Shown: piece after piece, positions 52,437-60,753 of the stretch
Position numbering within the stretch: position 1 is the stretch's first letter
Layout of the letters: the number at the start of each line of letters is the position of its first letter
Assembly: GCF_009733815.1 (NCBI RefSeq)
Contig: NZ_WNXY01000013.1
Span: 105,613-169,612, forward strand
Origin: Pseudactinotalea suaedae
Lineage (GTDB): Bacteria > Actinomycetota > Actinomycetes > Actinomycetales > Beutenbergiaceae
Length of the DNA stretch: 64,000 nt
Direction of reading: 5' to 3'
Notes under the pieces: model-generated
The model's database searches: none
What the model saw: only the letters and a program-made list of their open reading frames with translations
Told to the model about the DNA's origin: nothing
Position numbers and translations under genes: made by a program

Positions 52437-53501
52437 CTACGTTCCCTTTCCGCTCATGGCCATGGCACGTTGCCGGTCACGGCGCTGCGGCTCGCCCTCG
52501 CGCTTGCGCTTGGGCACCTCGCGCGAGAGGTCCCAGGCCTCCCACGCGAGCAGCAACCCGAGCAGCACGGCTGCGGGCCAGTACACATCGGTAAATGTCG
52601 TCAGGTCCCGCCGACCGTCGTCGGCGATCGCCTCGAGGTTGATGTCGGAGACCAACGGGGTGATGTCGTCCGGGGTGATCCGGTGCGAGTACTGCACACC
52701 GAGCTGGTCGGCCAGCGTGCGCAGCGCGGTCTCGTCGATGCGGGAGATCGCGTCCGCCCCGCTGTCGTCGGTGATGTAGGGGGCGTCGGTGCCGTAGCCG
52801 GTGCTGGACGTGCCGTCGTAGCTGCGCATCCGGGCGCCCTCGGCGGTGCCGTACCCCAGCACCGCGCCGCCGTCGACCAACGGGGCGAGGTCGGCGTACG
52901 AGGCGAACCCGTCACCGGCGTCGGAGCTCGACCCGTTCGTGTTCTCGCCGTCGGACAGGAAGAACACGAGCCGCACGTTGGAGGGGTTGCGCTCCTCGGC
53001 AGCCTCCAACGTGGTCCGCAGCTGCTCCAGCGGGCGGTCGATCGAGGAACCGGCCGAGTACGCGGTGATCTCCTGGCGCACGGTCTCGGCCCAGGAGCGG
53101 ACCGCGCGCGAGTCGGTCGTCAGCGGCAGCTGCCGGGTGGACTGGGAGTCGAACGCGATGATCGCGTACCGCGAGCCAGGCAACGCCTGCGTGAGCGCGA
53201 CCATGTCCTGGGTGACGCCCGCCAGCCGCGGCTGGTCGCCGTCGTAGTCCTCGGCGGCCATCGAACCGGTCCGGTCGACGACGAAGTACAGCTCGGCGTT
53301 GGAGACCAGCCCGTCGTTCTCCGTGCTCGGGATCGCCGGGCACAACCCGATGACGGCGACGCACGCGACCATCGCGGTCCTGCGCACCCAGTCCAGCCGG
53401 CGGTGCCCGGTCGAGACCCGCAGCCGCCACACGCACAGCGCGAGCATCGGCACGAACACCGCGATCATCGCCCACAGGGGCCAGAGCATCCGGAGCGTCA
53501 T
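52437..53501 (-). CDS. VWA domain membrane protein (BatB-like)
   Basis: A 354-residue protein with an N-terminal helix, a von Willebrand A domain and a C-terminal helix near residue 320. The metal-ion-dependent adhesion site begins DRTGSM in place of the classical DxSxS, where Thr replaces the first Ser. The rest (SDGENTNG) is conserved. It forms a pair with the next VWA gene upstream. In Bat systems these proteins assemble on the membrane with a MoxR ATPase. Confidence 0.85.
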   Translation of the reverse strand: MTLRMLWPLWAMIAVFVPMLALCVWRLRVSTGHRRLDWVRRTAMVACVAVIGLCPAIPSTENDGLVSNAELYFVVDRTGSMAAEDYDGDQPRLAGVTQDMVALTQALPGSRYAIIAFDSQSTRQLPLTTDSRAVRSWAETVRQEITAYSAGSSIDRPLEQLRTTLEAAEERNPSNVRLVFFLSDGENTNGSSSDAGDGFASYADLAPLVDGGAVLGYGTAEGARMRSYDGTSSTGYGTDAPYITDDSGADAISRIDETALRTLADQLGVQYSHRITPDDITPLVSDINLEAIADDGRRDLTTFTDVYWPAAVLLGLLLAWEAWDLSREVPKRKREGEPQRRDRQRAMAMSGKGT

Positions 53502-53562
53502 GCGAGCTCCCCGCAGACGCGTCCGGAGGAGCGGAGCCGGGGAGGAGCAGTCTGAGGGGTGC

Positions 53563-54597
53563 TCATGTCCTGAGCCTCCAGACCGCCAGCACGTACACAG
53601 CCAGCGCCACCACCAACCAGGCGAAGTAGCGCTCGGGTCTGTCGGTGATCACCACGTCGGAGTCGGCGTCGAGGTCGACCGCCTGCTGGGCCGCGATCTG
53701 GTCGACGACCTGGGAGACGAGGTTCGGGTCGGAGGCCTCGAAGAACAGCCCGTCATGGGCCTGGACGACGTCGCGGTACTCCTTCTCCTCGGCGGCGGAC
53801 GACGCCGTCGACTCGCCCGCGTAGATACCGAACAGGGAGATCTGACGCTCGGCGATGAGATCGCCTGCCTCGGCCAGCGTGTACACGGGGTTGCCGAGCA
53901 GCTGGTTGTCGGTCGCGAGGATGATCGAGCGCGAGCGCTCGGTCTCCTGCTCGTCGAACATCAGACCGCAGGTGGCGAGCCCGTCGCCCACGAGCGAGGA
54001 CTCGTTGTCACCCATGCCGGTGGTGCCGGTGAGGTAGTCGATCAGGCGGTCGTAGTGACCGGGGTCGAACGACCAGTCGCTGAGGGAGTCGACGTCGAAG
54101 TCGAGCACCTCGGCGGCGTAGCGGAGCTCCTCCTCGACGAGCTGGTAGTCGTCGGTCAGCGGGAACACGGTGCGCGAGGTCGAGTTCCAGATCGACAGCG
54201 CGATCCGCTCGCCCTGGAAGGAGGGCAGCAGCTCCAGGAACCGCTCCACGACCTCGGTGTCGAACTCGAGCATCGACCCGGAGACGTCGAGGCACAGCAC
54301 GATGTCGCGGGTGGCGAGCTCCTCGGAGCGGACCTGCCGGTCGACCGGCCGGGAGACGAGGAACCCGGCGGCGACCGTAGTGCCGAGCAGCACCACCGCC
54401 ACGACGCTCAGCAGCAGCTTGTAGCGCGACAGCCGGCTCCGGAACGAGGGCAGCGTCGGCAGGTAGCCCGCGTTCGCCACCCAGGTGACGTTGCGGCGCT
54501 CGCTCTTGGGCTTGCGCGCGAACCAGCCGAGGATGCCCATCGCGACGACGACGCCGATGACGACCCACAGCGCCCAGCCGTGCATGTAGTGGTTCAC
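53563..54597 (-). CDS. VWA domain membrane protein (BatA-like)
   Basis: A 344-residue protein with two N-terminal helices, a VWA domain with a complete MIDAS (DVSGSM near residue 97) and a C-terminal helix ending AVWRLRT. The GTG at 54597 overlaps the upstream stop (GTGA); an ATG at 54585 is an alternative. The two VWA proteins with a DUF58 protein and MoxR are characteristic of aerotolerance-type operons, in which the AAA+ ATPase probably remodels the VWA proteins. Confidence 0.87.
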   Translation of the reverse strand: MNHYMHGWALWVVIGVVVAMGILGWFARKPKSERRNVTWVANAGYLPTLPSFRSRLSRYKLLLSVVAVVLLGTTVAAGFLVSRPVDRQVRSEELATRDIVLCLDVSGSMLEFDTEVVERFLELLPSFQGERIALSIWNSTSRTVFPLTDDYQLVEEELRYAAEVLDFDVDSLSDWSFDPGHYDRLIDYLTGTTGMGDNESSLVGDGLATCGLMFDEQETERSRSIILATDNQLLGNPVYTLAEAGDLIAERQISLFGIYAGESTASSAAEEKEYRDVVQAHDGLFFEASDPNLVSQVVDQIAAQQAVDLDADSDVVITDRPERYFAWLVVALAVYVLAVWRLRT

Positions 54598-55091
54598 CAC
54601 TGCTCGACCACCGCCCGCGCGTCGGAGGTCGCGGCGAGCGCCTCGGCGTCGGAGTCGATCGCGAAGGCAGGCTCCTCGTACTCGGTGAGCAGCGCCGTCA
54701 GCCGGTCGGTGCCCGCGATCGTGGCGATCTCGGCGACGGTGAGCGAGCTGGTGTCCATCCGGAGCCGGCCGTTGGCGAACTCGCGCATGATGTGGTTGAG
54801 GTCGAGGTGCAGCGTGCGCAGGTCGGTCTCGCCCTCGCGGTAGCGGTCCTCGGCCCTGGCGATGTCGGCCAGGGTGCGCTGGCGGAGCCCGGAGAACCGG
54901 TCGCCGCGGCTGCCCTTGGCGTCGTAGGGGCGCTCCCGCGTGTACCAGAGCACCCACCAGAGCCAGGCGCCGATCAGCACGAGCAGCGCGCCGCCGACGA
55001 TCGGGACCCACGTGGAGTACGCGGCGGGCGCGACCGGGTCGTGGACCTCCACGGCCCACACCGGTGCGAGGGTGAGGTCAGCCGCGAACAC
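54594..55091 (-). CDS. Membrane protein of the MoxR-DUF58 operon (DUF4381-like position)
   Basis: A 165-residue protein with one strong helix (VGGALLVLIGAWLWWVLWY) after a short extracytoplasmic start and a soluble C-terminal part. It occupies the place of the DUF4381-type component between DUF58 and VWA genes. The GTG at 55091 is preceded by GAGGAGG and overlaps the DUF58 stop. The family is not certain. Confidence 0.72.
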   Translation of the reverse strand: MFAADLTLAPVWAVEVHDPVAPAAYSTWVPIVGGALLVLIGAWLWWVLWYTRERPYDAKGSRGDRFSGLRQRTLADIARAEDRYREGETDLRTLHLDLNHIMREFANGRLRMDTSSLTVAEIATIAGTDRLTALLTEYEEPAFAIDSDAEALAATSDARAVVEQW

Positions 55092-55974
55092 GCTTCTGCC
55101 TCCTCAGGATGTCGATCAGGGCGTCGATCAGCTGGTCCTCGCTGGTGGCCGTGACGGACTCCACCCCTCGACGGCGCAGCAGCGCCGCAGCGTCCAGACG
55201 GCGGCGCGTGGCGTACTCCTCGGCCTCGCTGACCAGGTCCTTGCGCGAACGGAGGAACTCCGGGATGTCCAGCGGGGTGTCGACGTCGTCGATCACCTCG
55301 TTCGGGTCGTCGGTGGGCAGCCGGTCGGCGATCTGGACCACCATCACCTCGTGGCGGGTGCGCAGCCGCTTGAGCGCCAGCTCGTGCTCGGGCTCGGGGC
55401 GCGCCTCGTCGGTGATGATGACCACCAGTGACTTGCGCGTGAACCACGTGAGCACCCGGTCGAGCACGCGGTTGAGGTTGCTCGGCGGGCTCTCGAGGTC
55501 GAACATCGCGTCGATCCGGCGCAGCAGCATCTCCATGTGGGAGCCGCCGCCGCGGGCAGGGATCTGGACGGTGCGCTCGTCGTCACCGGCGACCAGGGCC
55601 ACGGTGTCACCCCGGTTGCGGGCGAGGTAGCAGATGACCTCCGCGGCGAACACCGCGAGGTCGGCCTTCCTGCTGCCGTCCGGTGCCGTGGCGGCCATGT
55701 TGCGGCCGGTGTCGATCGCCAGCACCATCGCGAGGTTGGAGTCGCGCACGAACCGCCGGATCACCGGCTGCCCGGTCGAGGCGGTGGCCTTCCAGTCGAT
55801 GTCGGAGACGTCGTCGCCGAACTGGTAGAGCGCCATCTCGTCGAAGTCCTGGCCGTGGCCGGAGTAGATCGAGCGGTGCCGGCCCTCGAGCAGCCCGGAG
55901 GCACGGCGCACCGTCGGCAGGTCCAGGCGTGCCCGGACCTTGGCCAGTCGTGAGGTCGACGACGCAGGACCCAT
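55078..55974 (-). CDS. DUF58 domain protein
   Basis: A 298-residue soluble DUF58 protein. The signature SGHGQDFDEMALYQFGDDVSDIDW near residues 38-60 is followed by a VWA-like fold with LAIDTGRNM. DUF58 proteins accompany MoxR ATPases nearly everywhere. I start at ATG 55974; the upstream frame is read-through from the MoxR gene. It overlaps the next gene by 14 bp. Confidence 0.9.
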   Translation of the reverse strand: MGPASSTSRLAKVRARLDLPTVRRASGLLEGRHRSIYSGHGQDFDEMALYQFGDDVSDIDWKATASTGQPVIRRFVRDSNLAMVLAIDTGRNMAATAPDGSRKADLAVFAAEVICYLARNRGDTVALVAGDDERTVQIPARGGGSHMEMLLRRIDAMFDLESPPSNLNRVLDRVLTWFTRKSLVVIITDEARPEPEHELALKRLRTRHEVMVVQIADRLPTDDPNEVIDDVDTPLDIPEFLRSRKDLVSEAEEYATRRRLDAAALLRRRGVESVTATSEDQLIDALIDILRRQKRVRG

Positions 55975-56018
55975 GGTTGCTCTCGTCCTCTCGTGTCCGG
56001 CGGCCGGCGGGGTACCGC

Positions 56019-57038
56019 TCAGGGGCTCGGCACGGCCGCGAACACGGCGTCGACGAGCGCTTCCGGTGCGACGTTGTTGGCGAGCGCGTCGTAGGTACGC
56101 ACGATGCGGTGACGCAGCACCGAGTGGCGCAGCGCCTTGACGTCGTCGGGCACCACGTACGAGCGGCCCGCCTGCACGGCGAGGGCCTGGGCGATCCGCA
56201 TCAGCGCGATGCCACCACGCGGTGACGCACCGACCCGGACGTGCTGGGACAGGTTCGGCAGCGGCCGCGGCCCGCCGCCGCGGGAGGTGTTGATGATCGC
56301 GACGATGTACTGCTTGATCGAGGTGTCCACGTAGACCTTCTGCACGAGCTGCTGCAGGAACTCCACGTCGACGAGCGAGATCGGCTGGACCGTGAGCGGC
56401 GCGGTCATCGAGCCGTTGTTGATGCGCTCGAGGATGTCCACCTCCTCGTCCGGGGCGGGGTAGGTGAGCACCTCCTTCATGAGGAACCGGTCCATCTGGG
56501 CCTCGGGCAGCACGTAGGTGCCCTCCTCCTCGATGGGGTTCTGGGTGGCGAGCACCATGAACGGCTTGGGCAGCGGGAACATCTCGCCGCCGATGGAGGT
56601 CTGCTTCTCCTGCATCGCCTCGAGCATCGCCGACTGCGTCTTCGCGCTCGAGCGGTTGATCTCGTCCAGGAGCACGAGGTTGGCGTGCACCGGGCCGAGC
56701 TGGGTCGAGAACTCCCCGGTGGCCTGGTTGTAGATCTGCGTGCCCACGATGTCGTTGGGCATGAGGTCCGGCGTGCACTGGATGCGGTGGAACGAGCCAC
56801 CCACCGAGGAAGCGAGAGTCTGCGCCGCCGTGGTCTTGGCCAACCCGGGCACCGACTCCAGCAGCACGTGACCGCCCGCGAGCAGGGAGCTGACGAGCGC
56901 GGTGCGCAGGCCCTGCTGGCCGACGATCCGCTGGTCGAAGACCCGCGCGATCTGCGCGAGCAACTCGGTGGCGCGCCGGGAGTCGTCGTAGGAGATCGGC
57001 GAGGTCTGCGGTGCCAGGCTCGATGAGGTGGTGGACAT
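56019..57038 (-). CDS. MoxR family AAA+ ATPase
   Basis: A 339-residue AAA+ ATPase. The Walker A region is altered to LESVPGLAKTT, as is common in MoxR proteins; Walker B is LVLLDEINR; sensor 1 is in TQNPIEEEGTY. MoxR proteins are chaperone-like ATPases for VWA-containing membrane complexes. It is the first gene of the leftward operon moxR-DUF58-membrane protein-VWA-VWA-BatC-like-hypothetical. The ATG at 57038 has a GGAG-type site. Confidence 0.92.
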   Translation of the reverse strand: MSTTSSSLAPQTSPISYDDSRRATELLAQIARVFDQRIVGQQGLRTALVSSLLAGGHVLLESVPGLAKTTAAQTLASSVGGSFHRIQCTPDLMPNDIVGTQIYNQATGEFSTQLGPVHANLVLLDEINRSSAKTQSAMLEAMQEKQTSIGGEMFPLPKPFMVLATQNPIEEEGTYVLPEAQMDRFLMKEVLTYPAPDEEVDILERINNGSMTAPLTVQPISLVDVEFLQQLVQKVYVDTSIKQYIVAIINTSRGGGPRPLPNLSQHVRVGASPRGGIALMRIAQALAVQAGRSYVVPDDVKALRHSVLRHRIVRTYDALANNVAPEALVDAVFAAVPSP

Positions 57039-57189
57039 GGTCTCCGACTGATGGTCGCGGTGGTGTGCGGGCGTTTCCTCTGGCGGCCGACGGAGCGCCG
57101 ACATCCGGCCAGTCTCGAGTTCGCGGGACCCGGCGATTATGCCCCACCAGCCTTGGCGCTCCCTGAGAGGGCTCGGGGCAGAACTTCCC

Positions 57190-58398
57190 TCAGGCGCCCG
57201 CGAGCGTCGAGCCCATGGGGCGATCGTCGTCGAACCCGGGCAGCACCAGGAAGCTGCCGCTCGCGGTCGGGGTGACGTAGTCCATCAGGTCGTCCACCTC
57301 GTCCAGGCGGTGCTGGGTGCGGACATAGGTGGACTGCTCGCGCTGGTAGCAGAGGAACAGCAGGCCGGCGTCGTGGACCTCGAGCCCGCTCTCGTCCACG
57401 CGACGGCCGTCGTCGAAGGCGTAACCCCTCCGGAGCATCAGGTGGCTGCCGGTGAAGCTGGGGTGCGCGGCGCGCGCGTGCGAATGTGCGGGCACGAGGA
57501 GCTCGCCCTCGGGTGTCTTGGCCAGCAGGTTCACCTCGTCGGTCGGTCCGCCGCCGGACAGCGGGGCGCCGTCGGTGCGCCGCCGGCCGATCACGCGCTC
57601 CTGCCCTTCGTGCGGGAGGGTGTGGAAGGCGCTGGTGTCGAGCCGCAGCCGCCGCACCACGAGGTTGGTTCCGTTCGCTGCTGGCCCGCTCGGGATCCAG
57701 ACGTTCTCGTCCAGTTCCTCGGGTCTGCGCGGCACGATGACACCGTCGTGGAACCCCAGCGGGTTGCGCGTGATCGTGCCCTGGCCGCGCGCGCGGAACC
57801 CTCGCTGTGTCCAGCGCAGCCGTGTCGAGGGCAGCGCCCCGGTGACGTGCTGGAGCGCGGTGGCCGCGTCGTTGGCGTCGCTGCTGCAGGCGATGACGAG
57901 GACGTCGCCGTCACGCCGCTCGGCCGGGATGGCCTCGTCGCCCTGGAAGAGGGGGAGCGCGGTCGCCCCCGGGAGCGTGTCGTCGAGAGCAGCCACGAGC
58001 CTGGGTCCGACGGCGATCGTGACCGTGAGGTCACCCGGCCCGTCGAGCAGGCCCGCCTCAGCGCAGGTCTCGGGCGAGGTCGCCGTGCGCACGGCGCGGC
58101 CGGCGGCCGCGCCGATCTCACCGATCGACGACGCGCCGGGGCTCGTGTGCTCGAGGACGGCGAGCGCACAGAAGGTCTGTGGCGTGGCCGGGCGCGCGAT
58201 GCCGGCCTGGTGCGCGCCGAAAACGGGGACGGCGACCGGGGCGTCCGTGCCGCCGTCGGCCCTCGCGGGTTCCTCTCGCCCGCCGCCGCCGGCCGCGAAG
58301 CCCAGCGCCAGCCCTGCAAGACCTGACCCGGCGCCGCCGAGCACGGCACGGCGCGGCAGTGCGCTCCGTGCGGCTGCGGGCTTCTTCTTGCCGGTCAT
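57190..58398 (-). CDS. Tat-exported DyP-type peroxidase
   Basis: A 402-residue heme peroxidase of the dye-decolorising family. A twin-arginine signal (SALPRRAVLGGAGSGLAG) directs export. The catalytic Asp motif is GFHDG (residues ~217-221), the proximal heme His region is HSHARAAHP, and RRGYAFDDG follows. The ATG overlaps the upstream lipoprotein stop (ATGA). EfeB-type members accompany an EfeUO iron uptake system, but no such genes lie here, so another function is likely. It ends about 50 bp before a GC-rich region. Confidence 0.9.
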   Translation of the reverse strand: MTGKKKPAAARSALPRRAVLGGAGSGLAGLALGFAAGGGGREEPARADGGTDAPVAVPVFGAHQAGIARPATPQTFCALAVLEHTSPGASSIGEIGAAAGRAVRTATSPETCAEAGLLDGPGDLTVTIAVGPRLVAALDDTLPGATALPLFQGDEAIPAERRDGDVLVIACSSDANDAATALQHVTGALPSTRLRWTQRGFRARGQGTITRNPLGFHDGVIVPRRPEELDENVWIPSGPAANGTNLVVRRLRLDTSAFHTLPHEGQERVIGRRRTDGAPLSGGGPTDEVNLLAKTPEGELLVPAHSHARAAHPSFTGSHLMLRRGYAFDDGRRVDESGLEVHDAGLLFLCYQREQSTYVRTQHRLDEVDDLMDYVTPTASGSFLVLPGFDDDRPMGSTLAGA

Positions 58399-59189
58399 GA
58401 CGCAGCCAGCACGTCGGCGAGCTCGCCGAGCTGATCGGCCATGCCGCTCCCCGTTCCCGTTCCCAGGTCGACGACGGTCCAGTCCCCACCCGCCCCGAGC
58501 CGCAATTCTACGCGGTGGGCCACGCCGGTGTCGTCGACCCAGTACCGGAGGGTGGCCGCACTGCCGTCGTCGGGCAGGCCGGACTCGGGGTCGTAGACGA
58601 CGTCGGCCGTCGGTCCGGCGATCACGCTCACGGCCACGGAATCGGAGTCGGAGTCGGAGTCGGAGTCGATGGTCACCTCGTCGTCGCGGAGCCAGCGGGC
58701 GTCGGTCTGCTGCAGCAGCAGCGCGTTGTCGGGCCGGTCGGCGCCGAGCTCCAGCAGGATCGCCAGTGTGGCGTGGAGCCGGGACTGCTCCACGGAGAGC
58801 GCGGAGGTGGTCCAGGACTCGTCGACCGGCGGCGCGGGCAGCGGGGCGGGCTCGCCGCCCGCCCAGGGGGTGGTGCTCACCGTCGTGGAGCTCCAGCCCA
58901 GCAGCAGGGTCTCGCTGCCCGCGGGGTCGCTCACCAGCCCGTAACCGAGCCCGGCGGCGAAGTCGACGCTCGCCTCGACCACATACGTGAGGCCGCTGTC
59001 GGTGACCTCGAACGAGACCGGTCGGGTCCCGGCGTCGAAGTTCCGGAAGCGCACCAGGGCGAGGTGCTGCGCCTCCTCGCTCGTGAGCGGCCGCGCCGGC
59101 TCGGGCTCGTTGTCGGGTTCGCTCGTGCACGCCGCCAGCGCCACGAAGGTGAGGAGGGCGAGCAGTGCGGCGACGGCACTGCGTGTCAT
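58395..59189 (-). CDS. Lipoprotein of the DyP operon, function unknown
   Basis: A 264-residue lipoprotein. The signal peptide ends VALAAC (Cys about residue 21), giving a membrane-anchored extracytoplasmic protein. No family is recognised. An acidic run DSDSDSDSDS near residue 177 is encoded by a 6-bp microsatellite. It sits between the beta-helix lipoprotein and the DyP peroxidase with 4-bp overlaps on both sides. Confidence 0.85.
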   Translation of the reverse strand: MTRSAVAALLALLTFVALAACTSEPDNEPEPARPLTSEEAQHLALVRFRNFDAGTRPVSFEVTDSGLTYVVEASVDFAAGLGYGLVSDPAGSETLLLGWSSTTVSTTPWAGGEPAPLPAPPVDESWTTSALSVEQSRLHATLAILLELGADRPDNALLLQQTDARWLRDDEVTIDSDSDSDSDSVAVSVIAGPTADVVYDPESGLPDDGSAATLRYWVDDTGVAHRVELRLGAGGDWTVVDLGTGTGSGMADQLGELADVLAAS

Positions 59190-60526
59190 GAGGCCCCCGA
59201 GCGGTCGGCGAGAAGCTCGGCGTCGGGCACGACCGCTCCAGCGGCCTCCGGCATCGTCACGGTCTCGGGCAGTGGCCCTGACGGAGAGGTCTCGGGGTCG
59301 GGCATCTCGGGCTGCGAGGGCGGCATCGGGACGTCGAGGAAGCTGATGCCGGGCGGCACCTCGGGAGTGGGCCAGTCAGTGGTGTCGACGCCGCCGCCCT
59401 CGTTGCCGCTGGGGCAGACCGCCTCAGCCAGGGAGCTGGGTGAGACCGTGGCCGGCGCGGGTTCGAAGCAGTTCTCGGCAGAGGGTGTCCGGTCCGCCGA
59501 CGCGTCCCCGAGGTCGAGGCCGTTGTCACCGAGAACATTGCCGGTGAACGTGTTGCCGGAGGCGGCGATGTCCTCGGTGTTGCCGAGCTGGATGCCCGTG
59601 AGCGGGTTTCCCTCGATCCGGTTGGCGACCACGGTGTTGTCCTGGCCGCCGACCAGCGAGAGGCCGACGCCGAAGCCGCCCAACGCGTGCGCGGGAGAGT
59701 CCGCGCTGGTGTTGTCGGAGATCAGGTTGCCCATCACGAGGTTGCCGCGCTGCGGCGTGAACGCCTCCTGGTAGTTCGAGATGAGGGTCATCCCGATGCG
59801 GTTGTGGGAGAAGCGGTTGCCCGCGATTACCACCGAGTCGGAGGCGTTGGCGTTCTCGAAGCCGATCGCGTTCCGCTCGGCGACGTTGCCGGTGACCAGG
59901 ATGTCGCACTGCTCGCACTGCCCGACGTAGAAGCCCGAGTCGGCGGACCCGGAGGCGTAGGAGTCGGCGATGACGCCGTGCTGGGCGTTGAACGCATAGA
60001 TGCCGTAGAGGCCGTTGTTGGCCGCGGTCACGTGATCGATCGAGAACCGCTGCACCGGGGGGAACGCCTCCGGGTCCAGGGTCGTGTAGCCGGGACCGCC
60101 GTGGGCGATGGGGCCGTTCTCGTCGTGCATGCCGGTGACGAGGACCCCGTAGAACAGCGTCGAGGTCACGGTGAGGTTCTCGATCCGTACCCCGTCGGCG
60201 GAGGCGAACACGCCGAAGGTGCGGACCCCGCCGCCGTCGATGATCACGCCGTTGCGGTCCTCGCCCCGCAGCGTGAGGTCCGGTACGTCGACCGTCACCT
60301 CTTCCGGGTAGGTGCCGGCGGCGATCAGCACCATGTCACCGGGGTCGGCGAGGTCGATCGCCTCGCCGATCGTGGCCGCATCGTCCGGGACGCGGATGAC
60401 GTCGCTCGCGCCGGTATCGCCCCCACCCGGCGCGGGATCGGTTCCGGCGCCGCACGCGGCGACGACGAGCGCCCCGGCCAGGACGGCGATCGTCCCGGCC
60501 GCTCGTCGCGCGCGTCTCTGTGGCAT
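59186..60526 (-). CDS. Right-handed beta-helix (NosD-like) lipoprotein
   Basis: A 446-residue protein with a lipoprotein signal (VVAAC, Cys about residue 25) and a parallel beta-helix built from repeats such as RIENLTVTSTLFYGVLVTG and TVVANRIEGNPLTGIQLG. It has an unusual CEQC pair (Cys about 203/206) in the middle of the helix. NosD proteins of this fold are linked to copper in nitrous-oxide reductase maturation, but no Nos genes are near, so a substrate-binding role for the peroxidase operon is only a guess. Confidence 0.85.
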   Translation of the reverse strand: MPQRRARRAAGTIAVLAGALVVAACGAGTDPAPGGGDTGASDVIRVPDDAATIGEAIDLADPGDMVLIAAGTYPEEVTVDVPDLTLRGEDRNGVIIDGGGVRTFGVFASADGVRIENLTVTSTLFYGVLVTGMHDENGPIAHGGPGYTTLDPEAFPPVQRFSIDHVTAANNGLYGIYAFNAQHGVIADSYASGSADSGFYVGQCEQCDILVTGNVAERNAIGFENANASDSVVIAGNRFSHNRIGMTLISNYQEAFTPQRGNLVMGNLISDNTSADSPAHALGGFGVGLSLVGGQDNTVVANRIEGNPLTGIQLGNTEDIAASGNTFTGNVLGDNGLDLGDASADRTPSAENCFEPAPATVSPSSLAEAVCPSGNEGGGVDTTDWPTPEVPPGISFLDVPMPPSQPEMPDPETSPSGPLPETVTMPEAAGAVVPDAELLADRSGAS

Positions 60527-60753
60527 GAGCGAAGTGTACGAAGTCTCCTCTCACGGTCCCGTCCGCCCAGACGGCGGAAAAACACCGATCGCCGGGCCAT
60601 ATTTGGTTCCCCGATCACCCTGATTTCATTCTCGGATCACCCTCCGGCGATTAGCCCGTGGATATCGCTGTCCCGGATGCTGAGCGGCGGTGCTGTGTGC
60701 ACCGCATGCGCCGTGTCTGCGCGTGGTCGGGGAACGGGAAGAGGAACAACAGC

